From assembly GCA_944322675.1 (NCBI GenBank), contig CALUPO010000003.1:95351-159350 (forward strand): a DNA stretch of 64,000 bases, written 5' to 3'. Below, in pieces: positions 54,239 through 63,876 of the stretch. A program made the translations under genes and the position numbers. The stretch comes from Candidatus Gastranaerophilales bacterium (GTDB taxonomy: Bacteria > Cyanobacteriota > Vampirovibrionia > Gastranaerophilales > Gastranaerophilaceae). The notes beneath the pieces were generated by a model. The model did no database searches, was not told the origin of the DNA, and worked only from the letters and a program-made list of their open reading frames with translations. The first letter of the stretch is position 1, and every line of letters starts with the position of its first letter.

Positions 54239-54499
54239 TTATATTTGTTCACAAGGAGGCAAAGTGCTGGAAAACTCTGCAATAACACGTGAAACATCCG
54301 GTCCGCCTATTACCACCTCAAGAATTAGTTGTGAATTTATAAAAACAGTTTCGACATATTCCATTAAATTGATATCAAGCACCTGTAGTTCCAAATAATC
54401 AGAACCAACATACTTTATCTTTCCGTATTCTGATGCTCCACCCCATCTTATAAATACAACTTGCCTTTCAAATTGCTTTAATTTTTGTATAAGCTTCAT
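54239..54499 (-). CDS. Small conserved beta-rich protein, function unknown
   Basis: An 86-residue protein with alternating hydrophobic pattern VVFIRWGGASEYGKIKYVG and YLELQVLD, which looks like a small SH3/Sm-type barrel, then GGPDVSRVIAEF at the end. No signal peptide. The 2-bp spacing to mtaB makes it the first gene of that operon, so a link to RNA or translation is possible but not shown. Confidence 0.65.
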   Translation of the reverse strand: MKLIQKLKQFERQVVFIRWGGASEYGKIKYVGSDYLELQVLDINLMEYVETVFINSQLILEVVIGGPDVSRVIAEFSSTLPPCEQI

Positions 54500-54580
54500 A
54501 AATCACCTAAAAACTAACTTAAAAATAACAATACTATTATTTTATTTATAACAAATTAAAAGTCAATTAGTCAATTGTTA

Positions 54581-55021
54581 TTATTTGTTAAGCTGATTAA
54601 TAACTTTTGTACTTATATCAGTTGCACCATACAACACACTTGAATCAGTCAATATAAGGCTATAACCCTCAGCTTTTCCAACTTGTTTTACTGCATTATT
54701 AATATTCGTTTGTATTTTTGCCATTTCTGTATCAGAATATTTCTTCAAATTTTCTATTTTTGTTGTTAATTCTTTTTTAGCACTATCTTCAATTTGTTTT
54801 GCCTCTTCTTGAGACTTAGCATTTTTCATTTTTGATTGTGCATTTTGTACAAACTTATCAATATCACTTTCCTGTGATTGAATTTTGGCATGTACACTTT
54901 TTGCATAGCTATATTGATTCATTATATTCGTAAGATTCACACAGCCATACTTCTCAGCCGCCATAACTTGCTGGCAACAAAATATACAAGAAACACCTAA
55001 TATAGTTAATATTTTTTTCAT
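54581..55021 (-). CDS. OmpH/Skp-like periplasmic protein
   Basis: A 146-residue exported protein: signal peptide about 1-21 (LTILGVSCIFCCQQVMAA), then the OmpH pattern of a short strand (YGCVNLTNIM) and two long Lys/Glu coiled-coil arms, closing with a strand (YSLILTDSSVLYG). Skp-like proteins hold outer-membrane proteins in the periplasm, so an outer membrane is likely. The AAGGAG site is 7 bp before ATG. Confidence 0.82.
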   Translation of the reverse strand: MKKILTILGVSCIFCCQQVMAAEKYGCVNLTNIMNQYSYAKSVHAKIQSQESDIDKFVQNAQSKMKNAKSQEEAKQIEDSAKKELTTKIENLKKYSDTEMAKIQTNINNAVKQVGKAEGYSLILTDSSVLYGATDISTKVINQLNK

Positions 55022-55084
55022 AATTAAAAACTCCTTTACATAACCTTTTTTTATACTATATGATTTTTATTAAAATGTAAATAG

Positions 55085-55115
55085 TTTATTTTAATATTTT
55101 TTATATTAAAATAAA
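55085..55115. promoter_or_regulatory. 13-bp perfect inverted repeat upstream of rpiB
   Basis: TTTATTTTAATAT (55085-55097) and ATATTAAAATAAA (55103-55115) are separated by five T, 25 bp before the rpiB start, in the divergent gap with the OmpH-like gene. It could be an operator or simply AT-rich symmetry. Confidence 0.35.
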
Positions 55116-55139
55116 AAATAAAATATTAAGGATTTATAA

Positions 55140-55571
55140 ATGACAATAATTCTAGGATGTGACCATGGTGGTTTTAATTTAAAAAATGAAGTTATCAAAT
55201 ATTTCAATAATAAAAATGTTGATTATAAAGATATGGGGACATACTCATCTCAAAGTGTTGACTATCCTTTAATAGCTTTTAACACAGCAAAGGAAGTTAT
55301 GAAACTAAATACAAAAGGTATTTTATTTTGTGGCTCAGGACTTGGCATGGCTATAGCTGCCAATAAAATTAAAGGTGTTCGTGCTGTTTGTGTTTCTGAC
55401 GCATATATGGCTATATTATCCAGGGAACACAACGATGCTAATATTTTATGTTTAGGTGAACGTATTTTAGGAATAAATGCTGCTTTATATATTATTGAAA
55501 CATGGCTTAATACTCCTTTTCTTGAAGGAAGACATAAAAAACGTGTGCAAATGTTAAATGAATTCCCCTAA
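55140..55571 (+). CDS. rpiB: Ribose-5-phosphate isomerase B
   Basis: A RpiB/LacAB-fold isomerase of the pentose phosphate pathway, 143 residues. Marks: ILGCDHGGFNLKNEV (4-18), VDYPLIAF, FCGSGLGMAIAANKIKGVRA with the catalytic Cys (about 65), and REHNDANILCLGER (about 98). It is followed at 13 bp by the ThiF-like gene. Confidence 0.95.
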   Translation: MTIILGCDHGGFNLKNEVIKYFNNKNVDYKDMGTYSSQSVDYPLIAFNTAKEVMKLNTKGILFCGSGLGMAIAANKIKGVRAVCVSDAYMAILSREHNDANILCLGERILGINAALYIIETWLNTPFLEGRHKKRVQMLNEFP

Positions 55572-55584
55572 AAGGTTTTGATTT

Positions 55585-56310
55585 ATGAATGAAATTTTTT
55601 CACGTAATATTTTAATTGACAAAATAGGCTTAATTGGACAAAAAAAGCTTTATAATTCAAAAGTGCTAATTGCCGGTCTTGGCGGACTTGGAAGCGGGGT
55701 TATTGCAAATTTAACATCACTTGGCATTGGAACTTTAGGACTTATTGATTTTGATAAAATTGAATTATCTAATCTCAATAGACAGTTCATTCACAAATAT
55801 AACGATATAGGAAATTTAAAAACAACATCTGCAAGTAACTGGATTAAAAGCTATAATCCTAAAATTAAAACATATATTTACAATACAAAACTTCAAAATG
55901 ATGATTGTTATTATATAATTAAAGACTATGATATAATTGTGGATTGTTTTGATTCTTATAATTCAAAATTCTTACTAAATAAAGTTGCAATCAAATATAA
56001 TAAAATACTAGTCCATGCCGGCGTATCAGAATTTCAAGGACAAATCACAACTATTATACCCAATATTACACCATGCTTAAACTGTATTTTTGAAAATACA
56101 AATAATTTAGATAATTATAATATTAAAGGAATTATATCGCCAACTATAAACATAACGGCGGCAATTCAAGCAAATGAAGTGTTAAAAATCATTCTAGATT
56201 TGGAAAACACATTAAAAGGAAAACTTTTGACCTTTAATTTAACTAATTACAAATTAAAAATATTAAACTTTGAAAAGAATCCAAATTGTCTTACCTGCAA
56301 ATCTATTTAG
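55585..56310 (+). CDS. ThiF/MoeB/HesA-type E1-like adenylyltransferase
   Basis: A 241-residue E1-like enzyme that activates the C-terminus of a small sulfur-carrier protein. The nucleotide motif is LIAGLGGLGSGV (about 28-39), then DFDKIELSNLNRQFIH (about 52-67), with structural zinc pairs CLNC (about 163) and CLTC at the end. No ThiS- or MoaD-like partner is near, so the thiamine or molybdopterin assignment is open. Its end overlaps the convergent peptide-binding gene by 8 bp. Confidence 0.88.
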   Translation: MNEIFSRNILIDKIGLIGQKKLYNSKVLIAGLGGLGSGVIANLTSLGIGTLGLIDFDKIELSNLNRQFIHKYNDIGNLKTTSASNWIKSYNPKIKTYIYNTKLQNDDCYYIIKDYDIIVDCFDSYNSKFLLNKVAIKYNKILVHAGVSEFQGQITTIIPNITPCLNCIFENTNNLDNYNIKGIISPTINITAAIQANEVLKIILDLENTLKGKLLTFNLTNYKLKILNFEKNPNCLTCKSI

Positions 56311-58159
56311 TTTTGTCAATATAAACTTCAGGTAAATTATGTAAAATCCCTCCAAGTGAGGTCGGGTAAATATTTTTAATTTTTTTTCTTATTGCAACAA
56401 TATTTAAAGGTGAATAAAGATATATAAAAGGACGTTCATTATAAACAATTTCTTGATATTTATCATATAGTTCTTTTCGTTTTTCAAAATTTATTTCCAA
56501 ACTTGCTTCATCAAAAATATTATCAAGTTCTTTTTCAAATGGCAAAATATCATCATAATTATTGTCATTTTGATTGCGTTTATTAAACATATGTAAAGCA
56601 CCATTTGAATACCAAACATTTTTTCCGCTATGAGGTTCCAAAGGGCTTCCTGTTAACCCCAAAACAACTGCATCCCAGGATAGTGTATTCGTTATTCTGT
56701 TAACAAGTGTATTAAACTCAATTGGTTTAAAGTTAACTTTTATGCCAATGTTAGATAAATCTTCCTTAATCATAACACCTATAATTTCACGTTCAAGATT
56801 ACCTGCATTGGTAAGCAAATCAAACTCAACAACATTACCTTCTTTATCATGCAAAATATTATTTCTATCAAAATAAAATCCACTATCTTTAAGCAACTGT
56901 CGGCTTCTATTCAAATCAACTTTATGACCATTTGCAATATTTTCATTAAGAAAAATTGATTGTAAAGATTCAGCTGTAAATAAAGGTGCCCCAACACCAC
57001 TTGCAACATTAAATATTATTGCATCTCTATCAATTGCATAATCGACAGCTTCACGAAAATTTTTATCATTAAACCATTTTTGCTTTTTTTCCTCAACATA
57101 AAACTTACCCTTATCATTTTTACGATTATTTAAGTTAAAACATAAAAACAACGTACTTGATGTTGGTCCTAAATTGTATACCTTATAATCCGAATTTAAT
57201 TCATTATCAATATACTTTGAAACATAATATCCATTTAAATTAATAACATCACTTTCCTTTGATTGAAATTTTAATAATTCCGTATTTTGATCCTGCACTA
57301 TTTGAAAAATATATTTATCAATATATGGAAGTTTATTACCATTTTTATTTACCATATAGTAATTAGGATTTCTTTTAAGTACAATCCTTTGAGCAGGTAT
57401 ATATTCTTCAAGTATAAATGCACCGCTTGTAACAAACGTTTTTAAATCACTATTTGTACTCAATTGAAGATTAAAAGCCTCCTCACCCATATCTGTATAC
57501 TTTTTCAATACATGCTCAGGTGCAATTGGAACACTTATCATTCTTAAAAATGGAGCAAACGGTTTTGATATTTTAAATTTTACTTTATAGTCATTAATTT
57601 TAGTTACCTGAGGCAATTCACCATCAATATACAAAGAATCCCTGGTGCTAGTATTACCAAGACCTTTAAAAATTATATCATTAAATGTGAAAACAACATC
57701 ATCAGCTGTTATATCATTTCCATCAGACCATTTTAACCCTTTTCTAAGTTTAAAAATATAAGTTTTACCATTATTATAAATTTTAAAATCCTTTGCAAGT
57801 TTTGGTATAACTTCACCTGTAATAACATCAGTTGTAACAAGAGAATCATACAATAACTCACCTATCTGAGAAGATGTAGCATCACGAGATTCCCATGGAT
57901 TAAAGGTTTTAGGTCCTTCACCTATTGTTGTTACAACAAGCGTTCCTCCAAAACTTCCAACAGGTAAATTTGAAACAAGATAGTCAACTCCATCTATTGT
58001 CTCATTTGAAGGGTTTATATATTCATAATCATTTTTTATACTTATATTATCTGTACTCAAATTATCAATCTTAGAAGGTTGTTCTAATTTTATTCGAGAT
58101 AATACAAACAAAAATGGTAAAAATAAAACTAATAAAACTATAAAAATTTTTTTCTTCAT
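56303..58159 (-). CDS. Peptide/nickel-type ABC transporter substrate-binding protein (SBP_bac_5)
   Basis: A 618-residue family-5 binding protein. An N-terminal hydrophobic segment (IFIVLLVLFLPFLFVL, about 4-19) without a lipobox Cys suggests a signal or anchor. Family regions: GGTLVVTTIGEGPKTFNPW (about 74), LRKGLKWSDGNDITADDVVFT (about 139), FREAVDYAIDRDAI and WDAVVLG. It binds oligopeptides or similar outside the membrane. No permease or ATPase gene is adjacent, so it would work with a distant transporter. Confidence 0.88.
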   Translation of the reverse strand: MKKKIFIVLLVLFLPFLFVLSRIKLEQPSKIDNLSTDNISIKNDYEYINPSNETIDGVDYLVSNLPVGSFGGTLVVTTIGEGPKTFNPWESRDATSSQIGELLYDSLVTTDVITGEVIPKLAKDFKIYNNGKTYIFKLRKGLKWSDGNDITADDVVFTFNDIIFKGLGNTSTRDSLYIDGELPQVTKINDYKVKFKISKPFAPFLRMISVPIAPEHVLKKYTDMGEEAFNLQLSTNSDLKTFVTSGAFILEEYIPAQRIVLKRNPNYYMVNKNGNKLPYIDKYIFQIVQDQNTELLKFQSKESDVINLNGYYVSKYIDNELNSDYKVYNLGPTSSTLFLCFNLNNRKNDKGKFYVEEKKQKWFNDKNFREAVDYAIDRDAIIFNVASGVGAPLFTAESLQSIFLNENIANGHKVDLNRSRQLLKDSGFYFDRNNILHDKEGNVVEFDLLTNAGNLEREIIGVMIKEDLSNIGIKVNFKPIEFNTLVNRITNTLSWDAVVLGLTGSPLEPHSGKNVWYSNGALHMFNKRNQNDNNYDDILPFEKELDNIFDEASLEINFEKRKELYDKYQEIVYNERPFIYLYSPLNIVAIRKKIKNIYPTSLGGILHNLPEVYIDKTK

Positions 58160-58363
58160 AATTATATTTTGACATAAACTAAAAAAAAAACATCACCAAA
58201 TGTTTATTATAATTCTTAATATACTAAAAAAATTCAATTTGTATAATTTTCCAGTTATAATGGCTATTCAATAATATAGTTTTAAATTTCCATATTACTT
58301 ATTATTTTATATTGTATTATTAAGAATAACCATCATAAGCAACTTTATAAAAATTTTAAAACT
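58160..58363. other. Intergenic spacer between two minus-strand genes
   Basis: 204 bp, AT-rich, with promoter-like TATAAT and TTGTAT boxes for the binding-protein gene. No RNA gene or terminator hairpin is evident. Confidence 0.3.
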
Positions 58364-59368
58364 TTAGCTTATATCCCATTTTCCACATGTTCCGCCCCAG
58401 CGTGCTATTATATTTCCTTTTACATCTTTTATTTTTGTTACATTAGAATTATCAGCATTACCTTCAACAATTGTTATAACTTCACAATTATTTGCACAGT
58501 CGCAACAAGCATGTGTAACCGACGAAAATTTTAAATCTGAAACATGAAATCCCTTAAAATTTGTATCCTTTTCAGTATACTGATGATTTTCCATAGCAAG
58601 CAATGCTGCACCTATAGCACCCATGGTTTGATGATTATCCGGCACAATTACATGCGTATTTAATGCTTCTTCAAAAGCTTTTACCATTCCTTTATTTGTT
58701 GCCACACCTCCTTGAAAAGTGACAACAGGCAATATTTCTTTTCCTAATGCAAGATTACTTAAATAATTTCTAACCAAAGCTTGACATAAACCATACAATA
58801 AGTCTTCAACAGGGTAACCCAATTGTTGTTTATGAATTAAATCACTTTCAGCAAAAACTCCACATCTTCCTGCAATTCTAGCAGGTGATGTTGATCTTAA
58901 AGCAGTTTCACCGAATTGCTCAATAGGAACATTTAATCTTCCGGCCTGTTGATCTAAAAAACTTCCGGTACCTGCGGCACAAACAGTATTCATAGCAAAG
59001 TCAGTAACAATACCATCACGTAAAATAATAATTTTACTATCCTGACCTCCTATTTCAAGAATAGTTTGAACACCAGGAACATAAGTGCTTGCAGCAACAG
59101 CATGTGCTGTAATTTCATTTTTTATTACATCAGCACCAATCAAAGCACCCGCAAGATTTCGTCCACTGCCTGTAGTACCGGCACCCATAACTTTAAAATC
59201 AGAAGGTAGTTTATTTTTTATACCATGCAACGCATTTTGTACAGCATTAACAGGACGCCCCTGCGTTCTTAACATATAATCAGCAATAAATCTTCCACCT
59301 TCATCAACTGCCGCTATTTTTGTTGTCACCGACCCCACATCTATACCCAGATACAAATTTTCTTGCAT
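58364..59368 (-). CDS. BadF/BadG/HgdC-type acyl-CoA dehydratase activase
   Basis: A 334-residue ASKHA-fold ATPase. Nucleotide and cluster motifs: LGIDVGSVTTKIAAV (6-20), GTTGSGR (about 64), EIGGQDSKII (about 100), CAAGTGSFLDQQ with a cluster Cys (about 128), AGRCGVFAESD (second cluster Cys, about 167), and FQGGVATN. A Cys-rich tail follows (ACCDCANNCE, then GGTCGKWD). Such proteins donate electrons to 2-hydroxyacyl-CoA dehydratases or related reductases in anaerobes. No dehydratase subunit is adjacent. Confidence 0.85.
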   Translation of the reverse strand: MQENLYLGIDVGSVTTKIAAVDEGGRFIADYMLRTQGRPVNAVQNALHGIKNKLPSDFKVMGAGTTGSGRNLAGALIGADVIKNEITAHAVAASTYVPGVQTILEIGGQDSKIIILRDGIVTDFAMNTVCAAGTGSFLDQQAGRLNVPIEQFGETALRSTSPARIAGRCGVFAESDLIHKQQLGYPVEDLLYGLCQALVRNYLSNLALGKEILPVVTFQGGVATNKGMVKAFEEALNTHVIVPDNHQTMGAIGAALLAMENHQYTEKDTNFKGFHVSDLKFSSVTHACCDCANNCEVITIVEGNADNSNVTKIKDVKGNIIARWGGTCGKWDIS

Positions 59369-59519
59369 ATTTTAGCCCTATAAAAACATATCTTCATTTA
59401 TTTTGAAATATAACAAAAACATATTTTTTATTCAAATATAAAATAATTTTGTATAAATAGCTAACTTTGTATTATAATAAATTTTATTTAAGTTGTTTAT
59501 TAAACTTACGGAGTACAAA

Positions 59520-60995
59520 ATGACAAATATATTAAAACTGTCAGCATTTGGAAAAAACGATATAAGGGGTATTTTCAATGATGATATAACACCTGAATTA
59601 TTTTATTATGTAGGAAGAGCTTATGTTAAATTTGTTTGTGAAAAAAACAATATACTGGCAAAAGATGTATGGCTAAGTGTTTGTGAAGATGCTCGCTTAC
59701 ATTCAAAAGAATTATCAGATTCTTTAATAAAAGGTATAAATTCGCTTGGAGGAAATGTTGTATATTTAGGGCTTGCTCCTACACCTCTTGGATATTTTTC
59801 AGAATTTATAAACTATCCTGATGAAATAACAATGGGGAATAAAATTCAAGGTGCATTAATAGTAACAGCAAGTCACAATCCAAAAGAATATAACGGTCTT
59901 AAAATGACATTAAACAAGGCTTCATTAGATGAATCTCAAATAAAAGAAGTAAAGGAACTAACAATAGCTCAAACAAACAACAAGTCATTTAACTATCGTT
60001 TCGGTTTATGCAGAAAATTTGATATAATTTCAACTTATATTGAAAAAATATCTCAATCTTTTCCTAATGTCGGGCAAAACCTAAAAATAGTAGTTGATAG
60101 TGCAAATGCCACAGGAGGACTTGTAGCACCCAAATTATACCGCGAAATGGGATGCGATGTGATTGAATTATACTCTGAACCTGATGGCAACTTTCCAAAT
60201 CATCATCCTAATCCAAGTGATGAATCTACATTGGATACTATTAAAAAATCTGTAATTGATAATAACGCTGATTTTGGAATTGCTTTTGATGGAGATTCTG
60301 ACCGTATAGGAGTTATTGATTCAAAAGGAAATTACTTAACAGGTGATAAATTACTTTTAATTTATGCACTTGATATAATTAGTGATTTAATAAAACGTGG
60401 AGAAAAACCAAATATAGTTTCTGAAGTTAAATGCTCTCAGGTTTTATATGATTGTATTAACAAAACAGGTGCAAATGCCATAATGTGTAAAACAGGGCAT
60501 GGTTATATTAAATCCATGATGAGAGAAAAAAAAGCCATCTTAGGTGGTGAAATGAGCGGACATATATTTTTTAATGACCGGTTTTACGGCTTTGATGATG
60601 CAATTTATGCAGGATGCAGGATTATTGAAATTGTTGCTAAACACAAATTAAAAAACCCTAATTTTAAACTTGAAGACCTACTTGAACCATTTAAAAATAC
60701 TTTCTGCTCAAAAGAAAATAGATATAAAATAGAAAATGAACTTAAAAAACCTATTTTAAAAATGGTAAATGAAAAAATCAAAGAAAATAAAAACTTGTTT
60801 AACGATGAAATTAAAGATATAATAACTATTGATGGTTTAAGGATAGTATTTGACGGAGGATTTGCACTTATTCGCCAAAGTAACACTGAACCTGTTTTTA
60901 CATTACGTTTTGAAGCAAAAGATGAACAGACTTGTAAACATTATGAAAAATGTATGATTGATTTACTTGATAAATGCAAAAAAGATATAGGATAA
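59520..60995 (+). CDS. Phosphomannomutase/phosphoglucomutase
   Basis: The start is ATG 59520 (MTNILKLSAFGKNDIRG), because CGGAG lies 7 bp upstream; the in-frame TTG at 59493 lacks a ribosome site. In 491 residues: phosphoserine loop TASHNPKEYNG (about 118-128), metal loop DGDSDRIG (about 260), sugar loop GEMSGHIFF (about 340) and phosphate loop RQSNTEPVFTLRFEA (about 455). It interconverts hexose 1- and 6-phosphates for glycogen or surface sugars. sppA follows at 6 bp. Confidence 0.93.
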   Translation: MTNILKLSAFGKNDIRGIFNDDITPELFYYVGRAYVKFVCEKNNILAKDVWLSVCEDARLHSKELSDSLIKGINSLGGNVVYLGLAPTPLGYFSEFINYPDEITMGNKIQGALIVTASHNPKEYNGLKMTLNKASLDESQIKEVKELTIAQTNNKSFNYRFGLCRKFDIISTYIEKISQSFPNVGQNLKIVVDSANATGGLVAPKLYREMGCDVIELYSEPDGNFPNHHPNPSDESTLDTIKKSVIDNNADFGIAFDGDSDRIGVIDSKGNYLTGDKLLLIYALDIISDLIKRGEKPNIVSEVKCSQVLYDCINKTGANAIMCKTGHGYIKSMMREKKAILGGEMSGHIFFNDRFYGFDDAIYAGCRIIEIVAKHKLKNPNFKLEDLLEPFKNTFCSKENRYKIENELKKPILKMVNEKIKENKNLFNDEIKDIITIDGLRIVFDGGFALIRQSNTEPVFTLRFEAKDEQTCKHYEKCMIDLLDKCKKDIG

Positions 60996-61001
60996 TAAAA
61001 T

Positions 61002-62030
61002 ATGAGTAATAAAAATTTAGTTATAATTTTAATAATTTTTTGTTTTTTTACTTTAGTATTAAATTTATTTAACACATTTTATAAAAATCGTAATAATCAA
61101 ATACTAAAAAGCTATAAAGATCAAAAAATTAACAAAATAGTTTCATCAAATACAATAGCAGTAATAAGTTTAAATGGAATTATAGAAAATAGTGAAAAAG
61201 AAGGCTTTTCACTTACAAAACAAAACGATGCAGTTTCTTTTTTAAAAGCAATAAAAGACGCTCAAGATGACAATCAAATAAAAGGAGTCGTTTTGAAAAT
61301 AAATACTCCAGGTGGAACGGTTGGCATGTCACAAAATATTTATGATGCTATTATCCGCTTAAGAAAAATAAAACCGGTTGTTGTATTTATGGAAGATGTA
61401 GGAGCATCAGGAGGATATTATATAGCTTCGGCTGCCGATAGAATTATTGCTCAAAATGGTACAATAACAGGAAGCATAGGTGTAATATTTTCAACTGTTG
61501 ATATTTCTCAACTTTTACAGAATAAACTTCTTATTGAACCAAATGTTATTAAAAGCGGAAAATATAAAGACATAGGTTCACAATTAAAGAAAATGACAGA
61601 TGATGAAAAAGAATTACTACAAGCAATTGTAGATGATTCATATAACCAGTTTATAAGAGCAATAATTAATGGACGAATTGATAGAAAAGATAATTATTCA
61701 GTTCCTATAACAAGTCTTGATATTGAAACATTAACAAAATATGCAGACGGTCGAATTTTTACAGGCTCTCAAGCTAAGACATTTGGATTTATTGACTCAA
61801 ACGGTGATTTAGATTATGCAATTGAATTTGCAAAAGTTATGGCATCAGAAAGGTTTAATATAAAAGTAAAAAGTTTAAATGTCCAAAATTATCCTTATAA
61901 AATGGACTTTAGTTTTTATAATTTCCTATCAGAAGTAATTAATTTAAATAAACCTCAAAGTCTAACACTCGATAATTTAATTCCAACAAGTATAAAACTT
62001 TCACACAAACCGCTTTATTTATGGGAGTAA
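61002..62030 (+). CDS. sppA: Signal peptide peptidase SppA
   Basis: A 342-residue short-form SppA. One N-terminal anchor (about 5-22), protease core with INTPGGTVGMSQNIYDAI (about 99), the nucleophile Ser in DVGASGGYYIASAADRI (about 134) and the general base Lys in KSGKYKDIGS (about 187). It clears cleaved signal peptides in the membrane. Confidence 0.92.
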   Translation: MSNKNLVIILIIFCFFTLVLNLFNTFYKNRNNQILKSYKDQKINKIVSSNTIAVISLNGIIENSEKEGFSLTKQNDAVSFLKAIKDAQDDNQIKGVVLKINTPGGTVGMSQNIYDAIIRLRKIKPVVVFMEDVGASGGYYIASAADRIIAQNGTITGSIGVIFSTVDISQLLQNKLLIEPNVIKSGKYKDIGSQLKKMTDDEKELLQAIVDDSYNQFIRAIINGRIDRKDNYSVPITSLDIETLTKYADGRIFTGSQAKTFGFIDSNGDLDYAIEFAKVMASERFNIKVKSLNVQNYPYKMDFSFYNFLSEVINLNKPQSLTLDNLIPTSIKLSHKPLYLWE

Positions 62031-62039
62031 AAATAAACA

Positions 62040-62603
62040 ATGAAAACATTATTAAATAACATTTATAATATTATTCAAACACCAAATAAAACACTTGATA
62101 TGTTAAAAGAAAATATATCACTACCTAATGCTTTTATACTTATATCTTTTATTTCGTTATTTAATTATTTATTGCACTTAAATTTATATCATTATAAAAG
62201 TTACATTTTAATATTTTTTGAAATAATATTTACAATTATAGGTTCAATAATTTTTTGGTTTATGTTTTGTGCCTTTTTTGGGATTATTTCAAAAATATTT
62301 ACAAATGAATCAAAATATATTGAATTAGTAAGTACATCAGCATATTCACTTATTCCGCTTATATTAATTTCACCACTTCAATTATTAAAAGATGTATATT
62401 TTTTTGGTTATCTTTTTTCTGTGTTACTGCAAATTTGTGTATATTTATGGGTTATATATTTATTTGCAAAAACATTAACTTTGATATATAATATATCCTT
62501 TAATAAAGCTTATGTTTTAATTCTGCTTCCATTTTTCTGCTGGTTTTTAGGATGTATTATATTAATTGACTTCATTACAAAAGTTATTTTTATATTTAAA
62601 TAA
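62040..62603 (+). CDS. Yip1-like integral membrane protein
   Basis: A 187-residue protein with about five membrane segments and a Yip1-family-like layout: short N-terminus (NIIQTPNKTLDMLKE), FWFMFCAFFGIISKIF, YIELVSTSAYSLIPL and a C-terminal pair. It lies 9 bp after sppA, same operon. Function unknown. Confidence 0.65.
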   Translation: MKTLLNNIYNIIQTPNKTLDMLKENISLPNAFILISFISLFNYLLHLNLYHYKSYILIFFEIIFTIIGSIIFWFMFCAFFGIISKIFTNESKYIELVSTSAYSLIPLILISPLQLLKDVYFFGYLFSVLLQICVYLWVIYLFAKTLTLIYNISFNKAYVLILLPFFCWFLGCIILIDFITKVIFIFK

Positions 62604-62876
62604 TACAAAAAATAGAAATTTATATATTATATAAAACTCATAAAAAGTTTTCAAAAATTATTTATATTTTTCTTTACTACATAAAAAATAATACTTTTTA
62701 TTAATGCTAATAGTGGATTTAAACATTATATTTTATTGGATTTAAACTTTTTAATTATACTTAATTATTAAATTTTTGTATTATTTACCGGTTATTTTTT
62801 ATAAAAATAAGCTAATTGATATAACTCTAAAACTCATTTATATATTTAAAAGGTAACTAAATTTAGGGTTAAATAT
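62604..62876. other. AT-rich gap with a direct repeat before the repeat-protein gene
   Basis: 273 bp without a gene. It contains TGGATTTAAAC twice (62714-62724 and 62737-62747, 23 bp apart), a TATAAAAATA box near 62809, and AAAGGTAAC upstream of the ATG. No RNA gene recognised. Confidence 0.35.
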
Positions 62877-63875
62877 ATGATGGATAAAAAATTCACTTCT
62901 AAATTTTTAATCTTAACTTTAATGATTTTAAACTTTTCAAATATAAATGTTTTTGCCAATAATGTAAACAAAATAAAGAATTTTCAATTGCAAAATAAAA
63001 ATTTAAAGTTAATTAATAATAATGATCAAATAAATAATCAGTTAACACAGCTTGAAAATAGTATACTAAAAACAACATATTCGTTTGACCCTATAGAAAA
63101 ACGACTGGACAGGCTAGAACTTGAAGTTTTTGGAGACACAAATTCTGATGCTTTATTTAATGATCGTATTGCAAAATTAATAAACACAACAGGTTTTAAT
63201 TATAGTAATAGCAACCATAATTTTAACGAAACTAATAAATTAACAAATAAAGATGAATTTTTTAATCAAAATTTGGAAAAAGAAGATTCAACAGTATCAT
63301 ATCCTATGGTAGATACTTTAGAAAAAGAAGTTTTTAATCATTCATTTACAAATGATGACATTTATAATAGACTTTCAAGACTTGAAAAAGAAGTATATAA
63401 AAAAACATCCGATCATCTTTCATTATCAGATAGAATTGATACGTTAAAAGGCTCTATTTTGAATCAAAATCCTTTGTACTCTTACTCTGATAACAATGAC
63501 GAAGTCTACTATTCAAATGACAGCAATGATATTCATATTCCAAGTTATTGGGGTCAACAACAAAATCCATATCATAATGAACATATCCCAAACCAAAGTT
63601 CGATTGACCCATATCTAGCACAACTTGAAGACAAAATTTTAAAATCAAACTTTTCAAACGAATCTCCACACCAACGCTTAAGCCGTCTTGAAAACAAACT
63701 TTTCAATAAAAACTTTTCATCAGATAGTGACATTGAAAGACTTGATAGACTTATGGCAGTAAGTGATGCAAAAGATAACTCATCAATTTTTGACAACAAC
63801 AAATTAATGCGAGGTCTTAGTGCCGGTGTTCAAATAGGCGGTATTATATTAATGATTCTAGCAATGATTCTATAA
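62877..63875 (+). CDS. Exported repeat protein with RLxRLE motifs
   Basis: The 332-residue protein has a signal peptide (about 1-26, LILTLMILNFSNINVFA). Three units of about 40 residues repeat: QLENSILKTTYSFDPIEKRL with DRLELEVFGD, then LEKEVFNHSFTNDDIYNRLS with RLEKEVYK, then QLEDKILKSNFSNESPHQRL with SRLENKLFNK. A C-terminal hydrophobic helix ends the protein (GVQIGGIILMILAMIL). The unit resembles short repeats found in cyanobacterial envelope proteins of unknown role. Two possible ATG starts lie side by side (62877 and 62880). Confidence 0.65.
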   Translation: MMDKKFTSKFLILTLMILNFSNINVFANNVNKIKNFQLQNKNLKLINNNDQINNQLTQLENSILKTTYSFDPIEKRLDRLELEVFGDTNSDALFNDRIAKLINTTGFNYSNSNHNFNETNKLTNKDEFFNQNLEKEDSTVSYPMVDTLEKEVFNHSFTNDDIYNRLSRLEKEVYKKTSDHLSLSDRIDTLKGSILNQNPLYSYSDNNDEVYYSNDSNDIHIPSYWGQQQNPYHNEHIPNQSSIDPYLAQLEDKILKSNFSNESPHQRLSRLENKLFNKNFSSDSDIERLDRLMAVSDAKDNSSIFDNNKLMRGLSAGVQIGGIILMILAMIL

Positions 63876-63876
63876 A

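Noticed and set aside
59493..59519. TTG at 59493 as phosphohexomutase start
   Set aside because: CGGAG sits between it and ATG 59520, which gives the usual N-terminus.
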